The notes under the pieces were generated by a model. That model saw only the letters and a program-made list of their open reading frames with translations, did not search any database and was not told where the DNA came from. From contig BCKT01000004.1 in assembly GCA_003116875.1 (NCBI GenBank), positions 890,201 to 954,200 of the forward strand: a stretch of 64,000 bases of DNA, written 5' to 3'. Position 1 is the first letter of the stretch, and the number at the start of each line of letters is the position of its first letter. The translations under genes and the position numbers were made by a program. Source of the DNA: Takashimella koratensis. Lineage: Eukaryota > Basidiomycota > Tremellomycetes > Trichosporonales > Tetragoniomycetaceae. Shown in pieces: positions 47,363 through 58,040 of this stretch.

Positions 47363-50300
47363 ATGGACGACCTCCGCCGCCTTCGACGCCGTGGACGCGC
47401 GACGACCGCAGAGGACGAGTGGTACATCCCTTACCGACCGCCTAACGCACCCGTCTCCTCCACGGACAGCATTCACCAAGCCGGCCGATCGACGCCGTCC
47501 CCAACCAAGCTCGGGTCGGGCGCCCAGGGGAGCACAGCGGGGACTCTCCTCGCAGGCCTCCGGAGCCCGCTCAAGCGCCCGTCCTTGTCAACAAGCAAGA
47601 GCGGGGCAGCGGCCGAAGCAAGAGGGTCGATCAGCAAATCTGCATCGATGGCTTCGTTACAACCAGGTCGAGGAGGCGTCTCCTTACATCAACGGCCGCA
47701 CCAGCACCATTCCCATCACCACCACGCGTCGCAAGGATCGTCCTCGGCACAGGCTCGTTCCCAGCAGGCCAGCTACTTCCAGCGCCAACCGCAGTACGGG
47801 ATCGCCTCGTCCTCCTCGGTCCCCTCGGGTCTCGTTGCCGACAAGATGCTCTTCTCCCCCCTTGGTCGAGAACTACGGGCGTCGTATGTCAACACCAGCG
47901 ACGACGTGGTCGACCGGTACATTCAGGAGCAGCGGGAGCGAGACCGGGAGAAGGACCAGCAGCGGCCAGAGGCGGAAGAGAGCAACGACCGAGGTCGAAC
48001 CAGGGTTCGAGCGGTGACTGAGCCCAAATCCGAGGGTCACCGGTGGACTGCCAAGACGTTTTGCGATACTTACGTTCTCCCGCGGCCACGGATACGACCA
48101 CACACGATCACACCTCCGCAAAGCCCCTCAGAAGGCGCAGGTACAGGACCACAGCACCTCGGCGGAGGGTGGATCGGGAGCCTTCCTGGCTCCACTCTCC
48201 GATCCGAGGGCAGCGGCGTCCCCGCATCTGCCGTTCGAGGGCCGTACATTGGCGACTTTGGGACGTACGATGACCGCAGTGCGAGTCCCGATGCCGAGCG
48301 TGTGCTTACCCAGGGCCATGCGAGGCAGGCCGAGCGCGAAGAATGGGCCGACGTAGTTCGCCGTCGTGGTCGTAGTCTCAGTTTCGGGAAACGCAGCCCG
48401 CCTCTCACGGCCCCGCCGATCGGGAGCGTCCGCGCCCGCTCGCGCGAGAGGGAGCGTGCCCTCAGCCGTAACGGATCCGTCAGCAGTACTCGCAGCCGCG
48501 GAAGCCTGAGCCGCCGCAACTCGAGCAGGCAAGGAGGCGGGAGTGGGCGGAGGCGCGCGGGCTCGTTAGGCTCCGTTTTCAACGGACGCGGGTCGAGAAA
48601 CAATAGCGATATGGTCATCGAACATGGTCCGGCGGGCTACGCGGGGTCAAGCCACACCCTGGCTCATACCCACTCCCACTCGCAGTCGTCCGTCGGTCGC
48701 CCGGGGTACACCCGCCAGCCCACCGTCGCTGTCGGTAGCAGCTTTGGGTTCATGCGACCTGGGGACCATCAGAGTCAGCAGGGCGGTTCAGGTCGAGTTC
48801 GCAACTACAACACAATGCCACACAGCTCGTCTCAGCCAGTCTTGTCGCATTCGCTCTTCGACGCGGACCCGTTCGCACCGGCCTACGCGTATAGCGCTCG
48901 GGATCGGAAAGACAGCGAGTTCCGACGAACTCACCAGCAAGCCAGGAGTGACCCGGACTTGCTTGGCCGATACCCTCTCCCGCAACAACCACCCGTCACC
49001 CCTGCAGCAGCGGCTGGAGGCAGGACACATGGGCCCCCGAGGACTTTGCAGTTCCAGAACCAGCAGCCGACTCGCCGAGCTGGCGATATCGTCGTGATCG
49101 GTGCGAGCCCGACAGCGGCGACGACTCAGCGTCCGGGAGGAGCAGGCGTCGGAGCAGGCGCAGACTTGGAGACCGACGAGGGCCTCAGCAGCGTCGCACC
49201 CGTGCGCACGCTCTCCGAGATGGCGGCAATGCAGCAGCAGCTCGTTGCCCAGACCCAGGCGCAAGCGGCAATGGGGTACGCGTTCTGGCCAGACGTGAAT
49301 AAACCGTTACCGGGTACCCCGACGTCACTTCGTTCGCCTGGTCCGGCACTCCCAATGATCCCGCCGTCGTCGTCTACCCCTTACCTGACCGGAGACGACT
49401 TGTCCCCGTCCTTGCCCATGCCCGACCTCGTCCCTTCGCTCAGCTCGCAGCCACCTACGGCATCCACCGCCGCCGCGGCCACACTTACATCCGCATCGAC
49501 AATGGGACCCGGTGCGACCGGCGCGTTCAGCACCGCCGGTACTGTCGGTACGGGTTCTGATGCAGCCGCGACGTCACCGCGCCGCTCGTCGTCACTTTAC
49601 AGCAGCGACGACCCGAGCCCTGCCCACGCCCGATCTTTCCTCGCCAAGCAACACCAGCGAGCAATGACGAAACGCGCGTTCCAGACCCAGCCGTCGGTCG
49701 GCGGGGCAAGTCGACCACCGTCTACTGCAACCGTGGGCAGTTCCGGCACCACCTCGTCTGTTCCTCACCCGCACCACCAGCACACAACCCAGCAGCATGG
49801 TCAGGTACCACCGTTACCGGCTTCCGCGTCGGCGCTGCAGACTACTTTCCCGAGGTTCACAGGTCCTGCCGCCGACACGCGAGGACGCGCCTCCAGCGTA
49901 GGCGCAGGGTCCGCTTCCAGCCCGCAGCAAGTTGGTGCGGGCCACGCTCAGCCGTGGTCTTCCTTCACCGCTATGAACCAACCTACCGCCCCGGGGCTGA
50001 TGGTCACCGCTCCGACTCAGCGAGACCTCGCAGCTATCGCCGCCATCCCGACCTCGCCCACAAGCTCCGGCCCGCCCCTCCCGGTCGCGTCGAGGCAATA
50101 CGCGACTACCCAGATCGCAAACGAAGAGCCGGCCTCCGCTTACCCGTCAGGCTCGACGTCGTCAACTTCGTACACGCATTACATGACCCACGGGACAGGC
50201 GACGAGTCGAGCTTTCGTGGGTTCACTTCCCGGGGAGCAGGGACGCAACCGACCGCACAGGCCGCTCCGGCTCATATTTTGGGACCAGTGACTCCTGGCC

Positions 50301-53300
50301 AGGCAATGTACCTCGGTGCCCCGCCGCCTTCGAGTAGACCAATGATGGCGAGCACACCGTCGACGCAGTCTGGAGTGTCACTGTACACCGACGCCAGCGA
50401 GGGCTGGGAACGTGGAGTCGCGTCCGGTTCGGCGGCTGCCTCGGGAGCGGGACACGATGAGCGAGGAACTGCGACGGGCCTCGGTTTGTCGATGACTGAA
50501 AGCGCGAGGCAACAGGGCCAGCAGGAAGAGGAGCAGGCGCAGAGGCACACAACAGAGGCGGAGATCATGACCCCTGAACCGACATATAATGACTCGTTTA
50601 CCGCCTTACCAGTAAGGCAGTTCCAGTCCCCTGTCAACTCGGAGAACTCGACTCCGAGGCATAGTATTGACGATCGCGAGTTCCAAGTGAGTAGGCGTCC
50701 AAGCACTTGCTCTCCCTGCGCTCCTCATATCTTTGTTCTGGGGTGATCGTAGTCACATCTGTCACAAAAGCGCTAACATAAGCTACAGGGCCTGTTCTTC
50801 CGAACCCCGCATGACCCATCATCGCCCCAAGCTATGGTACCGCCCCGCACGACCTCTCTCACACAGACCTCATCCCGCATGTTCCCGCGATTGTCTGACG
50901 ACCCCGTCGGGCTCGGCTACGGCGGCATTTCGCAACCACCCGCGTTCGCCCCTCGGACTCTCCCTTTCACCCAACAGTCACAGTCCCAGCCTGCGCAACC
51001 ACCTACCAATCCTCCCTCTCGAGACAGTGCCCGCCGTGTTCCCCGGCACCCTAGCGAGAGCCGGAGCGACGCGACGTTCGAGATCGCCACACCGGTGCAC
51101 ATTGAATCCACCCGGGTTCCCCCACCTATGCTTGTGCCGGATTTCGACCTGGCGGCGCTGACTGCGCGCCGAGATAGCGCCGGGTCGATCTCTCAGGCGC
51201 TCGCATCGGTCTCGTCTGCCCCCGGAGCGGGAGCAGGCACGGGAGCAGGCAGGGCGGAGACAGACAAGTTTGCCGCAGCCGTCGCGGCGGCAGTAGGGAG
51301 AAGAGGGAGCGGGCCGGGGATCGGGAGGGCAAGAGGGTTGGGCGAGGAGAGTGGTGGGAACTCGGCGAGCCAGAGGAGCTCGGAGGAATCGTATCATGTC
51401 GATCTGGGGAGTCTCGTTCGCCGCGTCGAGAATAGGCCAGAGCCTGTGTCTCGTGAGTGAGGGGCTCATTGAACTCATTAATTTGAAATTCACAGCTGAC
51501 CTCTCGCCAGCCGCCGTCCGGTTGTCCCGCGTCGCGAGCGGCAAAGTGAGCCACATCACGACGGCCGACGACGAGGTCTCTGTACCCAGCGCTGTAGGTG
51601 GCGACAGTGCCACTGGTTCGCGCGGTGCCACATTTTTCCCCAACTTCGGAGTTTACACCATGGCCTCGACCGGAGAGATCCAGGACGCTTCCCGGGCCAT
51701 CTCCAATGTCATGCGCAAGCATCGTTCTTTCTCGGCTGATATCGATATCGCAACTACCACTCCGGCTTCGGTGAACGCGAGTATTGACCCGCAACTATCG
51801 CCTACGACATTCGGGGTCGCTGTTCCGTCTGATTCGGAGATTGCAGACGTGCCCGAGATCGATCTGGCGTCTCCACCTCTGCCCGTAGAGACCGAGGACG
51901 AAGCGATTGGTCAGCTGCCTGATCAACCTGCACCTGTCAACTTGGCATCGCCTGAGCCCAGCCCGGCGCTGCTCGACCTCACCCCTGTCCCTCCCTTCAC
52001 TCGCCAAGCATCGACCTCTACCTCTGGCGCTGCAGCCATCGCCAACGCCGCACACGGACTCCCGCCCACCGAATCCTCCCTTCTCCTCACTCTCCCGGCT
52101 ACCGCCAACGAGACCATCCCGTCCCCCCGAACTCCGCAGAACCAGCACCTCGCCATCGCCTCTTCGTCCTCCCACCTCCTCTCTCCACACTCTACCTACT
52201 CCCCCACCGCTCAGCTATCCCCTTACACTCCCGGCTCCGACTCGCTCGGGCGTAGGAGATCCTCCGCCGCCGTTAGCTTCATCAACGATTTCCCTAGCCC
52301 GCCGCCGGTTGCGACTGGAGAAGCACGAGCCGCCGCTGGATCACCCACGGCAGCAGTTTCAGCAGCAGGAAGCAGGATTGGAAGTGCGCTGAATAGTGGA
52401 CGCTGGAGTGGACCACCATCAATGATCCCGTCTCCACTTGCTGCCTCGGCAGCGTCGTCGCCCGCGGCCGTGACGACTACACACGCTTCGGCTTTCGGTC
52501 AGCTAGTCACTGGACCCCCGGGCGCTGGCAAGTCGACCTACTGCCACGGGATGCACCAGGTGAGTTGATGCGTACCTTGGCTCTTCTCCACACCTTCCTT
52601 CCCATCAAATCCTGCCCCTCTCATCCCACCGGGCTCCACGCCTCCTTCCCCCTACCCCCCCTCTCTCCCTCCCCCTTGCCTGCACCCATCGACATTGCCA
52701 ATTCTCATCGTAGTTTCTCACCGCGCTAGGCCGACCCGTCCTCATTGTCAACCTCGACCCCGCCGTCCCCAACCCGCCCTACCCTTGCGCCCTCTCCATA
52801 ACCGACCTCATCACCCTCGACGAAATCATGACCACCCACGGTCTCGGACCCAACGGCGCGATCTTGTATGCGGTCGAGTACCTCGAAGCGAACTTTGATT
52901 GGTTGGTCGAGCAGCTGGATAGCGTTTTGGAGGGTTATGGAGGGAACGGGTATGTGATTTTTGATACACCCGGTCAAGTCGAGTTGTGGACCAACCACGA
53001 TAGTCTGAAGAGGATCGTGGAAAGGTTGATGAAGATGGAATATAGGGTAAGTCCGGCTTGTGATTGCGTGGTCAGAAGCAAGTGCTGACTCTTTGTACAC
53101 AGCTTGCAGCAGTACACTTGTCAGACGCGCATTACATCACCGACGCGTCAAAGTACATCTCGGTGGTGCTTCTCGCGCTTCGAGCGATGCTGCAACTTGA
53201 GATGCCGCATGTCAATGTACTTAGCAAGATGGATCTGATGTCGTCGTATGGTGACCTTCGTGAGTTGTTTGCTCCTGCCTAGGTCAAACCTCGTCTACCC

Positions 53301-53348
53301 GATCACTTCTCGACTCCTTTATTTAACATAGTCTCACCAAACTGACAC

Positions 53349-53381
<33 letters not shown>

Positions 53382-53916
53382 TATTTCCCCCCCCCCCCCA
53401 GCATTCAACCTCGACTATTACACAGAGGTACAGGACTTGTCGTACCTGGTTGCGACACTGGAGAACCAGCCTGGAGCACGAACGAAGCGCATGGCCAAAC
53501 TCAACGCGGCGATGTGTGAGCTCATCGAGGACTTCAGCTTGGTCGGGTTCGAGACGCTCGCCGTCGAGGACAAAGTCTCCATGATGAAGCTTCTCCGAGT
53601 TCTCGACAAAGTCACTGGATACATCTTCGTCCCTCACCCGGGTCTCGATTCCGGCCTCGCTGACGGTCCCGACGGCGCTGAGGGAGCCGCGACGAGAGCG
53701 GATAACTTGCATGCGTTGTTTTCATCGGCGTCAGGGCTGGTACCTGGGTCAGGCGACGTGGCGGACGTGCAGGAGAGGTGGATTGATAGGAAGGAAGAGT
53801 ACGACGAGGCGGAGCGGGAGGCGTGGAGGGTCGAGTGGGAGGAGAGGCTGCGCACGGGAGGTGCGGCGCCGAGCCCGAGTGGAGGGAGTGGAGATGGAGA
53901 AGAGGCAGAGTCGTAG
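47363..53916 (+). CDS. GPN-loop GTPase 2 fused in frame to a ~1,660-residue disordered protein (2,018 aa)
   Basis: Six exons (47363-50686, 50789-51452, 51496-52559, 52714-53046, 53103-53259, 53402-53916) join in phase to 2,019 codons. Residues 1 to about 1,662 are Ser/Thr/Pro/Ala/Gly-rich with Arg-rich patches and no recognised domain; they begin MDDLRRLRRRGRATTAEDEW. From TTC at 52494 the frame becomes a complete GPN2: FGQLVTGPPGAGKSTYCHGM (Walker A), VNLDPA, the GPN loop (LGPNGAILYAVEYL), VIFDTPGQVELWT (G3), VLSKMDLM (G4) and LPFNLDYYTEVQDLSYL. GPN2 normally begins MPFGQLV, so the join falls at its residue 3. GPN GTPases help assemble and import RNA polymerase II. No stop or good-context ATG lies just before FGQLV. 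A separate GPN2 could start at the in-frame ATG 52422, or a shorter N-terminal protein could arise by retention of intron 2. Confidence 0.75.
53350..53399 (+). repeat. Poly-C tract inside GPN2 intron (32 C, TATTT, 13 C)
   Basis: The last intron of the GPN2-fusion gene (53260-53401) has a 3' end made almost wholly of C: 32 C, then TATTT, then 13 C directly before the AG acceptor. It takes the place of the usual T-rich polypyrimidine tract. Exact lengths are uncertain in homopolymers. Confidence 0.85.
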
Positions 53917-54397
53917 ACTGCTTCCGGCGGTAGACTGAGTAAGAGTACCTAGTCACCCTCGTCCCATGTCGCACAGACGGACATAATTTACCCACCTTTT
54001 CTACTACTAGTATATTACCTTGACTTGACCTAATCACCCCACTGCACGGTATAGCACCATAGTCACGTAGTCTCCTGTTCTCACGATGCAGCATTGGTAT
54101 CCTTTTGAGCTTTGAGCCTGACTTGAGTGACTTGAATCGTGGGAATGGGGAAAAGGGGAAGAGGGAAAAAAAAGCCTGATGTGCATGATACGAAACGGCA
54201 AGGCAGTACCTACAGTACAAACACCTACGAAACTGATACTGTGCAATAGCGGGCGACCTGAACTAGCTAGCTAATCCCACGACTAACATAACGATAATCA
54301 CTCCCTCCTTCATCTCAACGCCAACAACTGCTCCCTCCATCTCTTTCTTCCCCGTCACTCTCCCCCTCACACGCGGTGAACCAGATAGAACCCCCAC
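53917..54397. other. Intergenic region between convergent genes
   Basis: 480 bp of shared 3' flank between the GPN2 fusion (+) and the sugar transporter (-). Only short ORFs are present; no element was recognised. Confidence 0.4.
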
Positions 54398-56940
54398 CTA
54401 AACCACAGTGGTCTCTTCGTTGTGCTGGCTAGCCTTGGCCAACTCCTTCTCATGCTCGATATGATCCACCTCCGCTCCAGCGATACCCACACCGGCGTTC
54501 GCCTTGGTCTCTGTCAACGCGGCCAGGTGTTGAGCTGCGACTTCTCGGCCACCCGTTCGGGAGACTTCGAAGACGTAGGAGATCTCTTCGATCGTAAGGC
54601 CCTTGGTCTCGGGGAAGTACAGGTAAATGTCTAAGCGGAAAGGTCAGCGCCGAGTCGTAGGGCAAGCACAAGTCAAGTCAAGTCAAGTGGAAGTGGAGTG
54701 GAGGTGGAAGTGGAAGTGGCGAACGTGACAGAGGCGGTGGAAGGAGCAGTAGGAGGAAAGAGTCACTTACAGACGGAGAAGAAAATGAGGAGACCAATGT
54801 AGACAAAGTAATACTTCCACGCAATAGCGTCGAGGGCAATCGGGTTGACCCACGTGTTGACGGCGATGGCAATGTTCTGCGTGCTGACCCAGAGAGCCAT
54901 ACCTGTACATGATTCGAGATAGAACTTGCGTCAGTGATACTTCTCAAGTTGTAATGTTTTTTCTTCTGTGTCTCTAAAAACATCGAACCTACCCTTGACA
55001 CGGAGGTGGTACGGCAGGATCTCGACGGGGTACGCATAGGCAAGAGGAGTCCAAGCGATATCGTAAAAGCCATAAAAGATGAATCTGACGATCCGAATTA
55101 GATTTGCGTTGACTGTTTGAAAACGTTTTGTTTCTTTTTTGGAGGAGAACGAAGAGTGTGTGGACTTACAGGAAAGGAATGACGGCAGTACCGATCGCTT
55201 TTGTTCCCATTTGGGCGTACCCGGCAGACAACCCAGTGACGATACAGAAGGAGAAGAGCATACCGATGGTCGAAGTGAGCCAGAGGAAACGACGACCGAG
55301 CTTGTCAATGTACAAACACGCGAGGGTAGACCAGATCACTGAGAGAGATCAGCAAAAATGGTAGATAGAGGGAGTGAAGGGAATGGGAGTGAGAGGGTTA
55401 GGTCGAGACTCACAGTTCCAGATGGCCAAACCACCGTTGATACCAGCGATCTGGGCGGCAGACTCGATACCGACAGTTCGAAGAATGTCCGCAAGGTAGC
55501 TATTGGAAATCCATCAACATTTATTCTGAGGCATGGTTCATCCTTGACCCAACTCACAAGGAGACCAAAGCGTTGCCGACCCAATTTGAACCCAGCGAGA
55601 TGCAAAGGATAACCCCCAACCTCCGTCGGTTAGGGCCCGTCTTGATGAAATCCTTGTACGAGACGTTCTTGAGCGCCTCTTCGTCTGCGAGCGCGGCGGT
55701 GATCTCGGCGAATTCGTGCATAATCAAAGGGTCGTTGAGGTCCCCGTTGGCGTGTGCCTTGGCGAGGACTTCACGGGCTTGCTCGGTCTTGCCTTTGCTT
55801 ACGAGCCACTAGGGGGAAGTCAGCATGGCTGGCAAAGGTGCTTATTTGGAAAGAATGTTTTGGACATACTCGAGGAGACTCGGGGCAAGTGGCGGTCATG
55901 ATCAGAACGAGGGCAGGGCCGACGACCTGGAGGTAGGCCGGGATGCGCCACGATTGGTTCCCCTGCAAGTGGAGAGTACCGACTGGAAGTGAGTCAGCTC
56001 ATCACTCTGTCTCATAGCGTCATATTAGACTTACAAGAGGTCCAGGACGACACGCTGGCGGCGATGTAGTAGATGGTGGTGTAGAATCCGGCAATGACAG
56101 GGCGGTATCGCGGGTGTGCGACCTCCTGGAGCAGGGTAGGGCCACATGTGAGAGCAAAACCCGAACCGACACCCATCACTGCTCGACCGGCAATGTACAT
56201 CCCGAACGAGGTGGACGCGGAATTGACAATGGCACCGGCGATCTAAACAATTAGTAAGCAAAGCAGGCGATAAGACAGTTATCATCATAGACTGGGAAAA
56301 GACATGGGCTAGGAGAAAGAAGTCTGCGCCACTCACAACGATGACGGAACCGATCCAGATTGCCCAGCGACGGCCGTAAAGGTGAGCGACTCGCTCAGCA
56401 ATGAACGCGGTGCTACAGAAGGTATTGCATCAGCCTGTGTCCTCTGCTCTCAAGTCCCTCAAGTCCGGAAGCCACAACTCACATGACCATGGGCAGGTAC
56501 AGGACGGCACCTGCGAGACCGAGGATGTTGCCCGACGGGTAGTTGAAGTATTCCTCCCATTGGTCGATGGATTGCAAGGCGTTGAACAAACTCCCGTCGT
56601 CTGCGAGACCGAGGAACCGCAAGGTTACAGGGAGAGGGAGAAGATTAAATTTAGATACGATTAGATGTTGATCAAACTGATGGACAGAGCCAGCGAGGAC
56701 TTACAGCCGGCAAAGTAGAGGGTGCCACAGAGACCGATGCAGTGGAAGACGTTGAGTCGGAGCCCTGGGAGGTATCAGTAGCTGTCAGCCAAGCAGCGAG
56801 GTTCCGATGATGTGAAGCTGTCAAGCCCGCGGGATGGGCTTGGATGTAGCAAGAAGGAACCCACCTGGATCGAGCCACCATTGCTTTCGCGTATTGTTCG
56901 GCAACTCGTCGTACCGCAACCTCGCACCGGAGTCGGACAT
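54398..56940 (-). CDS. MFS sugar porter family transporter
   Basis: The start at 56940 encodes MSDSGARLRYDELPNNTRKQ. About ten short introns separate 12 predicted membrane segments. Sugar-porter hallmarks are visible: ERVAHLYGRRWAIWIGSVIV (G.R.GRR after helix 2), the MYIAGRAVMGVGSGFALTCG and LLQEVAHPRYRP region, SWRIPAYLQVVGPALVLIMT, CPESPRWLVSKGK (PESPRWL), LADILRTVGIESAAQIAGIN, LACLYIDKLGRRFLWL, WTPLAYAYPVEILPYHLRVK (YPVEILP..LR.KG) and YFPETKGLTIEEISYVFE (PETKG). It carries hexoses or disaccharides across the plasma membrane by proton symport or facilitated diffusion. The sequence recalls the lactose-permease-like clade of fungal porters, but substrate cannot be assigned. Ends in ETTVV. 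Confidence 0.9.
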
Positions 56941-57148
56941 GATTTGATTTTGTTTACGATTTGTTTATCGGGTCTTTGGTAATCAGGTGATCAACTGACC
57001 AGCCTATGTATCGGCAGATAGCTGCTGGGTCAAGATGCAAAGGTCAAGTTGATAGATAGAGAGTGCGATAATCGGATCCGCGTCGGTCGGCTGCGTAGGA
57101 TAAAGAGAGAGCAATGGGGTGTGGACACATGTCTGTCATGAATGTGTT

Positions 57149-57157
57149 TGTATATAA
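57149..57157 (-). promoter_or_regulatory. TATA-like element upstream of the sugar transporter
   Basis: CTTATATAC on the minus strand, about 210 bp upstream of the transporter ATG. Placement suits a TATA box of a regulated gene, but this is sequence-only evidence. Confidence 0.3.
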
Positions 57158-57599
57158 GAGGAAAAATGTTGTTGCTCGCATGAACGGGGTAACTTACCGA
57201 CGGAGCCGCCCCCCGATGGCCCCCACAGCGCCGAGTGACGACGACCAGGGTAGGGGAGGGTGTGTTTGAATGGTGAATGGGAAACAAACTCTCGGGACGT
57301 TCGTTTATATCGCCTCGAACCGATGCAACCGACCGAGGAGTTTCCAGAACAAAGGTGAAAAAAAAAAGGCACGGGACAGTGAAATAACCGGCGAAGCAAC
57401 TGCAAATCAGGGCTTACCCAACACTCCTCACCAAAGCAACTCAACCCGCAGCAGAACCGCCGAACTCACACACTCTCGCCCCCACAACCCACGCAGAGGT
57501 TACCCCCCGCCTTGCCCCGACGAACCCTTGACGCCGGCACCGGGCCCCGGCCCGCCAAGCATGACGTGATGTCAGCGGCGGTGGTCGGTGAGCATGGGC

Positions 57600-57697
57600 C
57601 CACCTGCCTCCCACCTGCCTCCCACCTGCCTCCCACCTGCCTCCCACCTGCCTCCCACCTGCCTCCCACCTGCCTCCCACCTGCCTCCCACTTGCTT
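57600..57697 (+). repeat. 11-bp minisatellite (CCACCTGCCTC unit, about nine copies)
   Basis: Nearly perfect tandem copies of an 11-base unit, with a change to CTTGCTT in the last copy. CACCTG is an E-box sequence and recurs in each unit. It lies about 660-760 bp upstream of the sugar transporter start. Confidence 0.92.
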
Positions 57698-58040
57698 CCC
57701 CACCCGCCCGCATAATGTTAGACAGAAGAGCTTGTCCTCATTTACCTGTATTCAGCCCCTATCGTCCCTCCCTTAGCCCCGCAATTCTCACCCGGCTCCT
57801 TCCCGCGCCGCCCCATACCCCGTTCGCGGGCCACCGTCTTCCGGGGAACAACGGCAAGTACCCCGTTGCTCATACATCGTCGCGTACGCTCGTACCGACC
57901 CCCGCGACCGGTGTCCCAACTACCGACCGTAAAATCCACTTTGCTATCGATAGGATTCAAACCAACGCAATACATCCGGCATTTTCTCCATTCTTTTGTC
58001 ACTTCTCTCCTCAACTAGCACTACTTTACGTCTTCCCCGC

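Larger units (their letters stand above)
56941..58040. other. Intergenic region with minisatellite, promoter side of the sugar transporter
   Basis: 1.1 kb upstream of the transporter start and downstream of the transketolase-like gene. It contains a TATATA element near 57150 and an 11-bp minisatellite (57600-57697). The rest shows no recognisable gene. Confidence 0.45.

Noticed and set aside
48070..48618. Antisense ORF of 182 codons inside the GPN2-fusion exon 1
   Set aside because: Opposite-strand shadow of GC-rich coding sequence.
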